A stretch of DNA of 13,118 nucleotides from the NCBI GenBank assembly GCA_910586755.1, contig CAJUJM010000112.1, positions 1 to 13,118 on the forward strand, given 5' to 3'. Below, piece after piece: positions 1 to 8,213 of this stretch. Both the position numbers and the translations under genes were made by a program. This DNA comes from an uncultured Lachnospiraceae bacterium. Lineage in GTDB: Bacteria > Bacillota > Clostridia > Lachnospirales > Lachnospiraceae. The notes under the pieces were generated by a model. That model did not search any database and had not been told where the DNA came from. It saw nothing but the letters and a program-made list of their open reading frames with translations. Each line of letters starts with the position of its first letter. Position 1 is the first letter of the stretch.

Positions 1-2
1 TA

Positions 3-821
3 CTTCCACACCGGCCTTCTTTAACGATCCTGGCTGATCTTCAATGGATGAGCGTGCCAATATTAAAGGCCTTTCAAAAACAGATGCCTGATATTTCCCT
101 GATTGACCAGCACCCTGTTCTGGAAAAGGCGCGCATGGTAAAAAACCGGTATGAATTAGAGCTGTTAAAAAAAGCTGTTTCCATTTCGGATACCGGCCTT
201 ACTGCCGCTAAAAATCTGATATCAGAGGGAAAAACAGAATGGGACATTAAGCTTGCCATTGACAGCCTTATGATTTCCATTGGTTCTTACGGAAATGGTT
301 TTAATACGAAAGTAATCTCCGGAGCAAATGGAAGCTACGCTCATCACGTGCCGGGAAACAACGTGATTGAAAAGGGCTGTTCCACCATTGTAGATTTAAG
401 CGCTTCCACAGGCCCATATGAGTCTGACAGCGCCAGAACTTTCCTGTTAAAGGAACCTGATAATGAGATAAAAGAAATCCATGCCGGAATCTGTGAGCTT
501 TTAGATTCGCTTCCAAATATTTTAATTCCCGGTATGCCGTTAGAGTATCTGGATCATCACATACGAAGTTATTTATCACACCTGTCTCCCACAGCTGTAC
601 AGGCCGGCAACATCGGCCACGGAATCGGACTCCAGGCCCACGAATATCCTGACATCAACAGCTCCTGTCAGGAAACCTTATTGCCCAATATGACCCTTGC
701 AATTGAACCTGCGTTGTATATGCCGGGGAAATGGGGAATCCGGATTGAAAATGTATATCTGATACAGTACAGCGGCGGAGAAAAATTTAACAGACTGGAG
801 ACAAATTATGGGAATATATGA
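3..821 (+). CDS. M24-family metallohydrolase (Xaa-Pro dipeptidase/creatinase-like), 5' partial
   Basis: The C-terminal pita-bread domain of an M24 dinuclear-metal hydrolase. The frame is open to the left edge, so the ATG at 48 is internal and the creatinase-like N-terminal domain lies outside the window. Counting from that Met, the metal ligands are all present: D116 (IVDLS), D127 (ESDSARTF), H191 (GHGIG), E220 (AIEPAL) and E234 (RIENVY); H198 is the usual second His. This suggests an active enzyme rather than a degenerate homologue. Family members cleave Xaa-Pro dipeptides, but relatives act on creatine, ectoine and other non-peptide C-N bonds. Its place at the head of a PLP-lyase/dehydrogenase/aldolase operon makes a small-molecule amide or imide substrate plausible (inference). 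It overlaps the next gene by 14 bases, which implies translational coupling. Family sure, substrate unknown. Confidence 0.9.
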   Translation, partial: LPHRPSLTILADLQWMSVPILKAFQKQMPDISLIDQHPVLEKARMVKNRYELELLKKAVSISDTGLTAAKNLISEGKTEWDIKLAIDSLMISIGSYGNGFNTKVISGANGSYAHHVPGNNVIEKGCSTIVDLSASTGPYESDSARTFLLKEPDNEIKEIHAGICELLDSLPNILIPGMPLEYLDHHIRSYLSHLSPTAVQAGNIGHGIGLQAHEYPDINSSCQETLLPNMTLAIEPALYMPGKWGIRIENVYLIQYSGGEKFNRLETNYGNI

Positions 822-1932
822 AGAACTTGGCGTTCCCCGCCTTATTAATGCAATGGGGACTTACACATTATATGGCGGTTCCCTTATGAGCAGCCAAACT
901 CTGGCTGATATAAACGACGCTGCATCCTCTTTTGTCGATCTTCGCCTCCTGCAAAAAAAAGCAGGCATGGCCATTGCAGAGCTTACCCATAATGAGGCTG
1001 CTTATATTACTTGCGGAGCCGCGGCAGGAGTATACTTAAGCCTCCTGGCGGCAATCTCTTTTCATCATGGAAAAAAGCTAAAATATTTAAAAAAGGAAGA
1101 CTTTGAAAACAGCCAAGTAATCCTTTTTCGTTCCCACCGCAGCCCCTACGATATTGTTTTTGAACAAACTCATGTAACAACCATAGAACTGGCCTATTCC
1201 AACCATATACCAGATTCTCCGTTGGAAGACATAGAAGCCGCTGTTACAAAAAACACCGTTGCCATCTACTTTTTAGAATCCGGATGGGTGGCTCCCGGCG
1301 CTCCTTCTTTAGAAATCACTTTACAGGCGGCCAAAAAACACCATATCCCTGTTATATTAGACGCTGCCGCCATGCTTCCTCCTGTGGAAAATCTTTGGAA
1401 TTATGGAAAAATGGGAGTAGACCTTACTATTTTTTCAGGCGGAAAAGATTTGCACGGTCCTCAGGCCAGCGGACTCATTGTGGGGAAGCAGAACCTGATT
1501 GACCTCTTATATGAGTCTGCCTTCCCGGTTCATGGATATGGAAGATTTTTAAAAGTTGGCAAAGAAGAAATCATCGGCATTTATTCTGCCATCAAGCAAT
1601 ATTTGGCTATGGATCACACTGCCCGCTCTGCCTGCAGCGAGGCCCAGGTAGAGTTAGCCTGTTCCATGCTTAATTCTTCCTCCTGCTACCATGCACAAAG
1701 AGATTACCCCAATGAGGCCGGTCAGCCGGTTCCAAGAATTTTGGTAACAATACAAAATCCGCTGTTAGATACTGTCAAATTATCACGCTATCTTATGGAT
1801 GGAACAACTAAAATAGTGGTTTCCATTGCAGACGACAGACATTTTTATCTGAATCCGATGACGATGACAATAGCAGAAACCAGGCTTGTCTGCGAAAAGC
1901 TGCTTAAAATTAATGTTGAAACAGGAGGTTGA
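808..1932 (+). CDS. SelA-like PLP-dependent enzyme (D-glucosaminate-6-phosphate ammonia-lyase type)
   Basis: A 374-residue fold-type I PLP enzyme of the SelA-like group that includes DgaE. It opens with the group's signature (YEELGVPRLINAMGTYTLYGGS) followed by THNEAAYITCGAAAG. The PLP-ring aspartate is D185 (VILDAAAM) and the Schiff-base lysine is K213 in FSGGKDLHGPQASG. True selenocysteine synthase is longer, about 460 residues, and acts on tRNA, so that role is unlikely. DgaE-type enzymes eliminate ammonia from a 2-amino-3-hydroxy acid to give a 2-keto-3-deoxy acid, which fits the aldolase encoded at the end of this operon. The start is the ATG at 808, with GGAG at 797-800, inside the end of the M24 gene. 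The stop is 2 bases before the next start. Fold sure; the exact reaction is inferred. Confidence 0.87.
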   Translation: MGIYEELGVPRLINAMGTYTLYGGSLMSSQTLADINDAASSFVDLRLLQKKAGMAIAELTHNEAAYITCGAAAGVYLSLLAAISFHHGKKLKYLKKEDFENSQVILFRSHRSPYDIVFEQTHVTTIELAYSNHIPDSPLEDIEAAVTKNTVAIYFLESGWVAPGAPSLEITLQAAKKHHIPVILDAAAMLPPVENLWNYGKMGVDLTIFSGGKDLHGPQASGLIVGKQNLIDLLYESAFPVHGYGRFLKVGKEEIIGIYSAIKQYLAMDHTARSACSEAQVELACSMLNSSSCYHAQRDYPNEAGQPVPRILVTIQNPLLDTVKLSRYLMDGTTKIVVSIADDRHFYLNPMTMTIAETRLVCEKLLKINVETGG

Positions 1933-1934
1933 CT

Positions 1935-2774
1935 ATGTACAAAATAGGATGTATCGGTTATGCAGGACGGCATGGTGAATTTTTTTCTAAGGTATTCAAT
2001 AAAGACAAACTCTTTCCGGGATATTCTTTTTCTTATATGTTTGGAGAAGATGAAGTCCTGTCTCTGGAACAAAAAAAACAGCGTTTTTACGGTATTGAGC
2101 ATCATTGCGATTCTGTAGATGAGCTTATCGAAAAATCCGATGCTGTAATGATACTGACCATTCCGGGAGAAAGCCATCCCGGCTATGCTCTTAAAGTAAT
2201 TGAGGCCGGAAAGCCGGTTTTTGTTGATAAACCTTTTTCCACAACCTTCGAGGACGCCTGTACAATTGTTCATGCTGCCCGGAAAAACAATGTGCCTCTG
2301 TTCGGCGGCTCTACTCTGAGACATTTAAAAAAGCTGGATGAGATTCGGGAACTTATCAAAACCGAAGATTTCCCATTTATCTCTATCTCTTACCGGGCGG
2401 ATCCCGAAAGTCCTTTGGGCCTGTATCACTACTATGCAAGCCACATATCAGAAATCTGCATGTCCCTCTGCGGCGCAGACTATAAGGATGTAACCGTCAC
2501 CCGTAACGGCAAAAACATATGCGCTTCCGTTAAATATAAAAACCAAACCGCTGTTTTAATGACAACGCTGAATACCCGTCTGGTCAACATTCATCTTCTG
2601 GGGGAAAACTCTTATTCCTTTGATTTAAATCAGGATCAGTGTTATGTTGACGGCGCCGGAAAATTTATTCAGATGATAGAAACCGGTATTCCCCCGGTTC
2701 CCTATGAAGAATACTGCAGCTGTGTAAAACTTATTCAGGATATTACACGAAAAATGAACAGTCAGAGCTGGTAA
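1935..2774 (+). CDS. Gfo/Idh/MocA-family NAD(P)-dependent oxidoreductase
   Basis: A 279-residue protein with an N-terminal Rossmann fold (IGCIGYAGRHG, residues 4-14) and the family's active-site motif as VDKPFSTT (D98-K99-P100, Asp replacing the usual Glu). H170 in YYASHISEI is a candidate catalytic His. It is short for the family (usually 330-390 residues), so the C-terminal substrate domain is compact. Members oxidise or reduce hydroxyl groups of sugars, inositols and related polyols with NAD(P). The start is the ATG at 1935, six bases after AGGAGG (1923-1928); an upstream in-frame TTG at 1929 would abut that ribosome binding site and is rejected. It lies 2 bases after the PLP enzyme and is almost certainly co-translated. 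Family confident, substrate unknown. Confidence 0.87.
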   Translation: MYKIGCIGYAGRHGEFFSKVFNKDKLFPGYSFSYMFGEDEVLSLEQKKQRFYGIEHHCDSVDELIEKSDAVMILTIPGESHPGYALKVIEAGKPVFVDKPFSTTFEDACTIVHAARKNNVPLFGGSTLRHLKKLDEIRELIKTEDFPFISISYRADPESPLGLYHYYASHISEICMSLCGADYKDVTVTRNGKNICASVKYKNQTAVLMTTLNTRLVNIHLLGENSYSFDLNQDQCYVDGAGKFIQMIETGIPPVPYEEYCSCVKLIQDITRKMNSQSW

Positions 2775-2809
2775 CATTTACCATCTGTTGAAACTTTGAG
2801 GAGGATTCC

Positions 2810-3571
2810 ATGAACCTTATTTATGACAACTGGAATATGTGGCAAAAGCTGCTTACAATGCTGGAAAACCAATTCGGAAATAAATGTGAATTTATTCTTC
2901 ACGATTTAACAAAAGATTATAATCACTCCATTGTTGATATCCGTAATGGTTATATTACCAATCGAAAAATCGGAGACTGCGGCTCTAATCTGGGCTTAGA
3001 GGTTTTAAGAGGCACCATTCAGGACGGTGATCGATACAATTACATTGTCAACACCCGGGACGGAAAGCTTCTCCGCTCTTCTACCATGTTTATCCATGAT
3101 GAAAGCGGAAAAGTGATAGGAAGCCTGTGTATCAATACAGATATCACAGAGACTGTGCATTTTGAGGAATATTTGCGGCGGTATAATCAATACAGTGTCC
3201 CTATGTCCGAAAATCCCAACCTGTCCTCTCCTGTGCCTGCCCCAGGTAATACCGGCCGCCAGGATGCCGGCGCCAATATCCAATTGGATTCTGAGATATT
3301 TGCTAATGATGTATCCCAGGTATTAGATTTCCTTATACTTCAGGCAGATCATTTGATCGGCAAGCCTGTTAGCAAAATGAATCGGGAGGATAAAATCAAC
3401 TTTATCAAATATCTGGATCAAAAAGGGGCTTTCCTGATTACAAAGGCCTCTGAAAGAGTGTACGAACATTTAAATATTTCCCGCTTCACATTATATAACT
3501 ATTTGGATCTGATCCGCAAGGAGGATGCAAAAACAGACACTGAACAGAAGGAGGAAGAGAAACATGAATGA
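2810..3571 (+). CDS. YheO-type PAS/HTH transcriptional regulator
   Basis: A 253-residue regulator. Residues about 5-118 form a YheO-like PAS domain, recognisable from CEFILHDL, NHSIVDIRNGYITNR and GSLCINTDIT. A Pro/Gly-rich linker spans about 130-160. Residues about 165-237 form the matching C-terminal helix-turn-helix domain (DKINFIKYLDQKGAFLITKA, then a recognition region near ISRFTLYNYLDLIR). The tail is highly charged. A characterised relative, DauR of Pseudomonas, represses D-arginine catabolism, so this protein probably senses the operon's substrate or an intermediate (inference). The start is the ATG at 2810 behind GAGGAGG (2798-2804). Its last 8 bases overlap the start of the dehydrogenase gene, placing the regulator in the middle of the operon it probably controls. 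Ligand and operator are not visible; the operon's promoter is outside the window. Confidence 0.87.
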   Translation: MNLIYDNWNMWQKLLTMLENQFGNKCEFILHDLTKDYNHSIVDIRNGYITNRKIGDCGSNLGLEVLRGTIQDGDRYNYIVNTRDGKLLRSSTMFIHDESGKVIGSLCINTDITETVHFEEYLRRYNQYSVPMSENPNLSSPVPAPGNTGRQDAGANIQLDSEIFANDVSQVLDFLILQADHLIGKPVSKMNREDKINFIKYLDQKGAFLITKASERVYEHLNISRFTLYNYLDLIRKEDAKTDTEQKEEEKHE

Positions 3572-4370
3572 GAACTATTTGAAAAAAGTATTTTCATTAG
3601 ATGGCCAAAAAGCGGTTGTAACCGGAGCCAGCTCCGGTATTGGCCGGGCCATTGCCGTTTCTTTAGCAAATTTCGGGGCAGAGGTCGCTCTGTTAGGCCG
3701 TTCTGCTGAGGGGCTTGAAATCACCCATAAGCTCATTGAAAGCCAGCACGGAATTTGTGAGGATTACATAGTAGATATTTCTGACACCTCTGCACAAAAA
3801 ACCTTTTTTGAGTCCTATATGAAAAAGCATAAACGGATGGATATTTTTATTGCCAATGCCGGAATCAACCGGCGCGCAGAGCTTCCGGACGCTACGTTGG
3901 AAGATATCGAAGCCCTCCTTCATACAAATTATATCGGCACCCTCTATGGCATGATACAATCCTCGAATATCATGAAGCAGCAGAAATCCGGTAATATTGT
4001 TGTAATCTCTTCCATTAACGGAATCAGCCCTCTTATCAATCAGGCGGTCTATTCCAGTATTAAATTCGGCCTGGAAGGCGCAGTGCGCGCATTGGCCGGC
4101 AGCATGGCGGAGTACGGAGTACGGGTTAACAGCTGTGCTCCGGGTTGTGTCCATTCTGCCGGAAACAAACATATTTTCTGCATTGATGAATTTCGAAAAG
4201 CCAAAGAGGCCTCTATCCCTCTTGGAAAAATCGGCAATCCGGAAGATATCGGAGATGTGGTTGCCGCTATGGTCAGCGACGCATTTCGATTTATGACCGG
4301 AACTACAATTCTTGTTGACGGAGGAGAATTGCTCCGGCCAAAGCAAAAACAGTCGCCCATAGATAAATAA
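3564..4370 (+). CDS. Short-chain dehydrogenase/reductase
   Basis: A 268-residue classical SDR. It has the cofactor loop TGASSGIG (20-27), the NAG motif (IANAGINRR), the catalytic Ser150 (VVISSINGIS) and Y163-x3-K167 (YSSIK), so the catalytic tetrad is complete. The C-terminal stretch (RVNSCAPGCV, GTTILVDGGE) matches FabG/gluconate 5-dehydrogenase-like members. It should interconvert an alcohol and a ketone with NAD(P). The chosen start is the ATG at 3564 behind GAAGGAGGAAG (3547-3557). A longer in-frame start at 3525 would add 13 Arg/Lys-rich residues and has no matching ribosome binding site. It overlaps the regulator stop by 8 bases and precedes the aldolase by 20 bases. In this operon it may oxidise the substrate before deamination or reduce the aldehyde released by the aldolase (inference). 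Confidence 0.92.
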   Translation: MNENYLKKVFSLDGQKAVVTGASSGIGRAIAVSLANFGAEVALLGRSAEGLEITHKLIESQHGICEDYIVDISDTSAQKTFFESYMKKHKRMDIFIANAGINRRAELPDATLEDIEALLHTNYIGTLYGMIQSSNIMKQQKSGNIVVISSINGISPLINQAVYSSIKFGLEGAVRALAGSMAEYGVRVNSCAPGCVHSAGNKHIFCIDEFRKAKEASIPLGKIGNPEDIGDVVAAMVSDAFRFMTGTTILVDGGELLRPKQKQSPIDK

Positions 4371-4390
4371 AAGCTTTTAGGAGATGCTTA

Positions 4391-5185
4391 ATGAATGATA
4401 GATTAATCCAAAAATTTAAGAATAAGCTGGCAAACAATGCCTGTGTGTTCGGGCCTTTTATGAAAACCTGCGATCCGGCATTTGTGGAGGTGGCAGGATG
4501 GAGCGGGATGGATTTTGTCATCTTAGACATGGAACATGGCCCGGTTTCTATGGAAACCATGCAAAATAATATACGCGCCGCCCAGGTTTCCGGTGTCCTT
4601 CCCATCGTCCGCGCCTCCCATCTGTCGGAGGAAGCGATTTCAAAAGCTTTAGACATAGGGGCAGCCGGAATCGAGATTCCGCAGGTAGCATCGGCTGACG
4701 ATGCAAGAAATGCCGTCCGCTACTCTAAATTTTATCCGGCAGGAAACAGGGGGGTGTGCCGTTTTGTCCGCTCGTCCCGGTATGCCTCAATGGATAAAAA
4801 TGACTTCTTTACTTCTGCCAACAGCAATCTGATCATATTGCAGATAGAAGGTCAGGAAGCCCTTTCGAATTTAGACGAAATTCTGGACGTAGAAGGCATT
4901 GACATTATATTTATCGGGCCTTATGATCTGTCCCAAAGCCTGGGACTTCCGGGCCAGGTCTCTCACCCAAAAGTTTTAGAACAAATTTCCTGTATCGTAA
5001 AGAAAGCCCGGGCAAAGGGAATTGTTACAGGCACTTTCTGCGATACCCCGGAGGCGCTGAAACTATGGATGGATACGAAAATTCAATACTTATCTTATTC
5101 GGTTGATGTGGGAATTTTTCAGCAGGCCTGCCAGGAATTAGTGGCAACCTTTCAATCTTTCAGTAAAATGAAATCCAGCTCATAA
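4391..5185 (+). CDS. HpcH/HpaI-family class II aldolase
   Basis: A 264-residue metal-dependent aldolase of the HpcH/HpaI family. Recognisable elements are VILDMEHGP (D46, H49, general-base region), R74 in PIVRAS (oxoacid binding), GAAGIEIPQVASADDAR, the metal ligand E153 (QIEGQEA) and the second metal ligand D179 in IDIIFIGPYDLSQSLG. Characterised relatives split 2-keto-3-deoxy acids or 4-hydroxy-2-keto diacids into pyruvate and an aldehyde. Together with the SelA-like lyase this is the expected carbon-carbon cleavage step of the pathway. The start is the ATG at 4391, preceded by AGGAG at 4379-4383. It is the last gene of the operon; a strong terminator begins 41 bases after its stop. Family and reaction type confident, substrate length and stereochemistry unknown. 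Confidence 0.92.
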   Translation: MNDRLIQKFKNKLANNACVFGPFMKTCDPAFVEVAGWSGMDFVILDMEHGPVSMETMQNNIRAAQVSGVLPIVRASHLSEEAISKALDIGAAGIEIPQVASADDARNAVRYSKFYPAGNRGVCRFVRSSRYASMDKNDFFTSANSNLIILQIEGQEALSNLDEILDVEGIDIIFIGPYDLSQSLGLPGQVSHPKVLEQISCIVKKARAKGIVTGTFCDTPEALKLWMDTKIQYLSYSVDVGIFQQACQELVATFQSFSKMKSSS

Positions 5186-5226
5186 AGGGCAGGCAGAACG
5201 GCTGCACTCAGTGGAAAAGAATGGGG

Positions 5227-5292
5227 ATGTGGCAAAATGAAACCAGACAGTCATAGCAGAAAGGCTGATGGTTTTATTTTGCCACATTTTTA
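5227..5292 (+). terminator. Intrinsic terminator of the catabolic operon
   Basis: Two 18-base arms (5227-5244 and 5270-5287) pair along their whole length with a single G·U, around a 25-base loop that can form a small AGC/GCT stem. A short T-run (5287-5291) follows. It sits just after the aldolase gene. Confidence 0.85.
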
Positions 5293-5415
5293 GCATTTCC
5301 TCCAATTCCATATTCCATCATCCCTTCTTTATCATTAGAATTCATTTATATTTTACCACAAAAAAATCAATTATTCATTCAAATATTTCTCAAAAACATA
5401 CCTGTGAATCTTAAG

Positions 5416-5460
5416 TTGAATTAATTTGGATATTTTGCTATAATGTACCGGTAAAGGAGG
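5416..5460 (+). promoter_or_regulatory. Sigma-A promoter and RBS of the penicillin-binding protein gene
   Basis: TTGAAT (5416-5421), a 17-base spacer, then TATAAT (5439-5444) with an extended -10 TG at 5436-5437. Transcription would start near 5451, leaving a leader of only about 17 bases that contains AAAGGAGG (5453-5460) ahead of the ATG at 5468. The 120 bases upstream, from 5293, are AT-rich and show no other feature. Confidence 0.88.
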
Positions 5461-5467
5461 ATTTTCC

Positions 5468-8179
5468 ATGAGCTCGAACAATTACGGCAGAAAGGCCACG
5501 GAGCGTAATCTGAAGGCTGTCCACGCCAAGTCCCAGAAATATATGACCCGGTTTTCCCAGATGATTTTCCGGCTGTTGTTTATTTTCTGCGCGGTGGTTC
5601 TCGTCACCGGCGTCAGCGCAGGGTTTGGCATGGTAAAGGGTATTATTGACAATGCCCCGGAGATTGATCCCAACAGCTTCGGCCCCAGCGGCTTTGCCAC
5701 CAAAGTGTATGACAGCGCAGGCAATCTGACTGATACTCTTGTTATGGAAGGTTCCAACCGAGAGGCGGCCACCTATGAAGAGCTTCCCCAGGATTTAATT
5801 GACGCTTTCGTTGCCATTGAAGATTCCCGTTTCTGGGAACACGACGGAATTGATATCCGTTCTATTATGCGTGCCGCTGTAGGCGTGCTTACAAATGATA
5901 ACCGGGGCGGCGGTTCCACGCTGACCCAGCAGCTTATTAAAAATAACGTATTTAAGGGCGGCAATGAGTCTACTTTTGCCGCAAAACTGGAGAGAAAGTT
6001 CCAGGAGCAGTATCTGGCGCTTCAGCTTGAAAAAGCCCTGGATCCGGATAAGACCAAAGCGAAGCAAAAGATCATCACCGATTACCTGAATACCATAAAT
6101 TTAGGCAGCAATACTCTTGGGGTCAAGGTTGCGGCCAGAAGGTACTTTGACAAGGATGTATCGGATCTGACTCTGTCTGAGTGTACGGTTATTGCCGGCA
6201 TTACCCAGAAGCCAACTTATTACAATCCCATCACCAATCCGGAAAATAATGCGGAGAAGCGTAAAATTATCCTTCAATATATGAAGGATCAGGGCTATAT
6301 TACAGAAGAAGAACAGAACGAGGCCCTGTCTGACAATGTATATGAGCGTATCCAGCAGAACAACAGCATGGTGGTTGCCAATAAGGAAAGTACCATGTAC
6401 AGCTATTTTACAGATGAGCTGACAGAGCAGGTACAGGAAACCCTGATGAAAAAGCTGGGCTACAGCGAGAGCCAGGCCTATAACCTGCTTTATGGCGGAG
6501 GCCTTACCATTTTTACCACCCAGGATCCGGTCCTCCAGGCCATTGTTGATGAGGAAGTTAACAATCCGGCCAACTATACCTCCGCGAAATATTCTGTAGA
6601 GTACCGGCTTTCGGTTACTCACGCAAACGGGGAAACCGAACATTTTTCGGAAGAAGATTTAAAGAAATATCACCGGGAAGTTCTTCGGGACAACTATACC
6701 GGCCTGTATAACAGTGAGGAATCCGTTGCCAATGACATTGAAAGGTTTAAGGCTGCTCTCCTTCAGGAGGGAGATGAGATTGCCGGCGAGCGGATGCAGA
6801 CTACTCTTCAGCCCCAGACCTCCTTTGTCCTTATGGATCAGGCCACCGGCCAGGTAAAGGCCATCAGCGGAGGCCGGGGGGAGAAAACCGCCAGCCTAAC
6901 TTTAAATCGGGCTACCAATACCCTGCGCCAGCCTGGTTCTACTTTTAAAGTGCTTACAGCCTTTGCGCCGGCGCTTGATGCCTGCGGCGCAACGTTAGCT
7001 ACCGTTTACTACGATACCCCTTATACTATTGGCACAAAAACTTTCAAAAACTGGTACAGTCAGGGCAAGTATCAGGGATATTCCAATATTCGGAGCGGCA
7101 TTATATTTTCCATGAATATTGTAGCAGTCCGCTGTCTGGTTGAGACGGTTACTCCCCAGCTGGGCATCGAATATGCCCAGAATCTTGGAATTACCTCCCT
7201 GACATCCAATGACTACAATCCCGCAACAGCCCTGGGCGGACTTACACATGGGGTTTCCAATTTAGAGCTTACCGCCGCCTATGCGGCTATCGCCAACGGA
7301 GGCGTTTACACAGAGCCTGTATTCTTCACCAAAATTTTGGACCACACCGGAAAGGTTCTCTTAGATAACACTCCGGAGACTCACCGGGCATTAAAAGATT
7401 CTACCGCCTTTTTATTAACCGATGCCATGGCTGATTCTGTCCGGCCTGTCAGCAGTTTTGCCAGAGCTGGCGCCACTATTTCTTCCACCAGTACCCGGGC
7501 AAGGCTTTCCGGCATGTCAGTTGCCGGAAAAAGCGGCACTACGTCTTCCAATAATGATATTTGGTTTGTAGGCTTTACTCCTTATTACACCGCCGGTATC
7601 TGGGCCGGATGCGACAACAACCAGACCTTAAGCAATAACGGAGGCACCAGCTTCCACAAAGATATCTGGCGCAAGATTATGGAGCGGGTCCATGAAGGGC
7701 TTTCCGATCCTGGTTTTGCGGTTCCTGAAAGTGTGGAAACCGCACAAATCTGCCGTAAATCCGGCAAGCTTGCTGTCAGCGGGGTCTGCTCCGCTGACCC
7801 AAGAGGCAACGCAGTTTACACAGAGTATTTTGCCAAGGGAACCGTTCCTACTGAAGTTTGTGATAAGCATATAGTGGTGACGGTATGCTCTGCTACCGGC
7901 AGGAAGCCTACTGAATTCTGTCCGGAAAGGCGTTCCCGGGTGTGTATGGCTCTTCCTCAGGATGAGGAAGGAAGCACGGATGATTCCGCATTTGGAATTC
8001 CCGGTTACTGTAACGTCCATACCGGTATATCCGTAATCCTGCCTCCGGTTAACCCTGACGGTTCCGCCCCGCCTGCAGAATCCTCTGAATCCATAGTGAC
8101 CCCTCTTGGTCCGGGATATGTCCAGACCAATCCGGTAATTATCGGCACCATGCCCTCTGAATATGGGCCCGGCGTATAA
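5468..8179 (+). CDS. Class A penicillin-binding protein (bifunctional transglycosylase/transpeptidase, PBP1A type)
   Basis: A 903-residue peptidoglycan synthase anchored by one membrane segment (about 32-56) after a basic cytoplasmic tail. The GT51 glycosyltransferase domain shows EDSRFWEHDG (Glu118 is the likely catalytic acid), GGSTLTQQLIKN (about 146-157) and the NTINLGSNTLGVKVAARRYF region; it polymerises lipid II. The transpeptidase domain has the catalytic Ser491 in GSTFK (K494), SMN (548-550) and KSGT (688-691); it cross-links stem peptides and is the beta-lactam target. The sequence between the two domains includes a charged stretch at about 390-450. After the transpeptidase there is a tail of about 150 residues with seven cysteines (for example TEVCDKH and GYCNVH), then a Pro/Ser-rich end. 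It has its own promoter and terminator, so it is monocistronic. All catalytic motifs are intact. The class is certain; the paralogue name (ponA/mrcA) cannot be assigned from sequence alone. Confidence 0.96.
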   Translation: MSSNNYGRKATERNLKAVHAKSQKYMTRFSQMIFRLLFIFCAVVLVTGVSAGFGMVKGIIDNAPEIDPNSFGPSGFATKVYDSAGNLTDTLVMEGSNREAATYEELPQDLIDAFVAIEDSRFWEHDGIDIRSIMRAAVGVLTNDNRGGGSTLTQQLIKNNVFKGGNESTFAAKLERKFQEQYLALQLEKALDPDKTKAKQKIITDYLNTINLGSNTLGVKVAARRYFDKDVSDLTLSECTVIAGITQKPTYYNPITNPENNAEKRKIILQYMKDQGYITEEEQNEALSDNVYERIQQNNSMVVANKESTMYSYFTDELTEQVQETLMKKLGYSESQAYNLLYGGGLTIFTTQDPVLQAIVDEEVNNPANYTSAKYSVEYRLSVTHANGETEHFSEEDLKKYHREVLRDNYTGLYNSEESVANDIERFKAALLQEGDEIAGERMQTTLQPQTSFVLMDQATGQVKAISGGRGEKTASLTLNRATNTLRQPGSTFKVLTAFAPALDACGATLATVYYDTPYTIGTKTFKNWYSQGKYQGYSNIRSGIIFSMNIVAVRCLVETVTPQLGIEYAQNLGITSLTSNDYNPATALGGLTHGVSNLELTAAYAAIANGGVYTEPVFFTKILDHTGKVLLDNTPETHRALKDSTAFLLTDAMADSVRPVSSFARAGATISSTSTRARLSGMSVAGKSGTTSSNNDIWFVGFTPYYTAGIWAGCDNNQTLSNNGGTSFHKDIWRKIMERVHEGLSDPGFAVPESVETAQICRKSGKLAVSGVCSADPRGNAVYTEYFAKGTVPTEVCDKHIVVTVCSATGRKPTEFCPERRSRVCMALPQDEEGSTDDSAFGIPGYCNVHTGISVILPPVNPDGSAPPAESSESIVTPLGPGYVQTNPVIIGTMPSEYGPGV

Positions 8180-8213
8180 CATTCAGACTCCTGTTTCTAA
8201 AAATGAAATTTGT

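Noticed and set aside
808..1932. Selenocysteine synthase (SelA) and a selenium pathway
   Set aside because: The protein is about 90 residues too short, matches the DgaE-type SelA-like group at its N-terminus, and sits in a catabolic operon with no selB, selD or tRNA-Sec nearby.
3693..4346. 217-codon minus-strand frame
   Set aside because: Antisense shadow of the SDR gene, whose catalytic motifs are all in the plus frame.
5276..5287. AATGTGGCAAAA (minus strand) shared between the operon terminator and 12939-12950
   Set aside because: A 12-base match is expected by chance in a window this size, and the surroundings do not align.
5180..5296. 38-codon minus-strand frame behind GGAGG
   Set aside because: It lies across both arms of the operon terminator, the spacing to the ATG is too short, and it resembles no family.
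6101..6643. 180-codon minus-strand frame inside the PBP gene (likewise the 184-codon frame at 7628-8182)
   Set aside because: Antisense to an intact PBP gene with complete motifs; no family is recognised in the translations and no ribosome binding site is evident.
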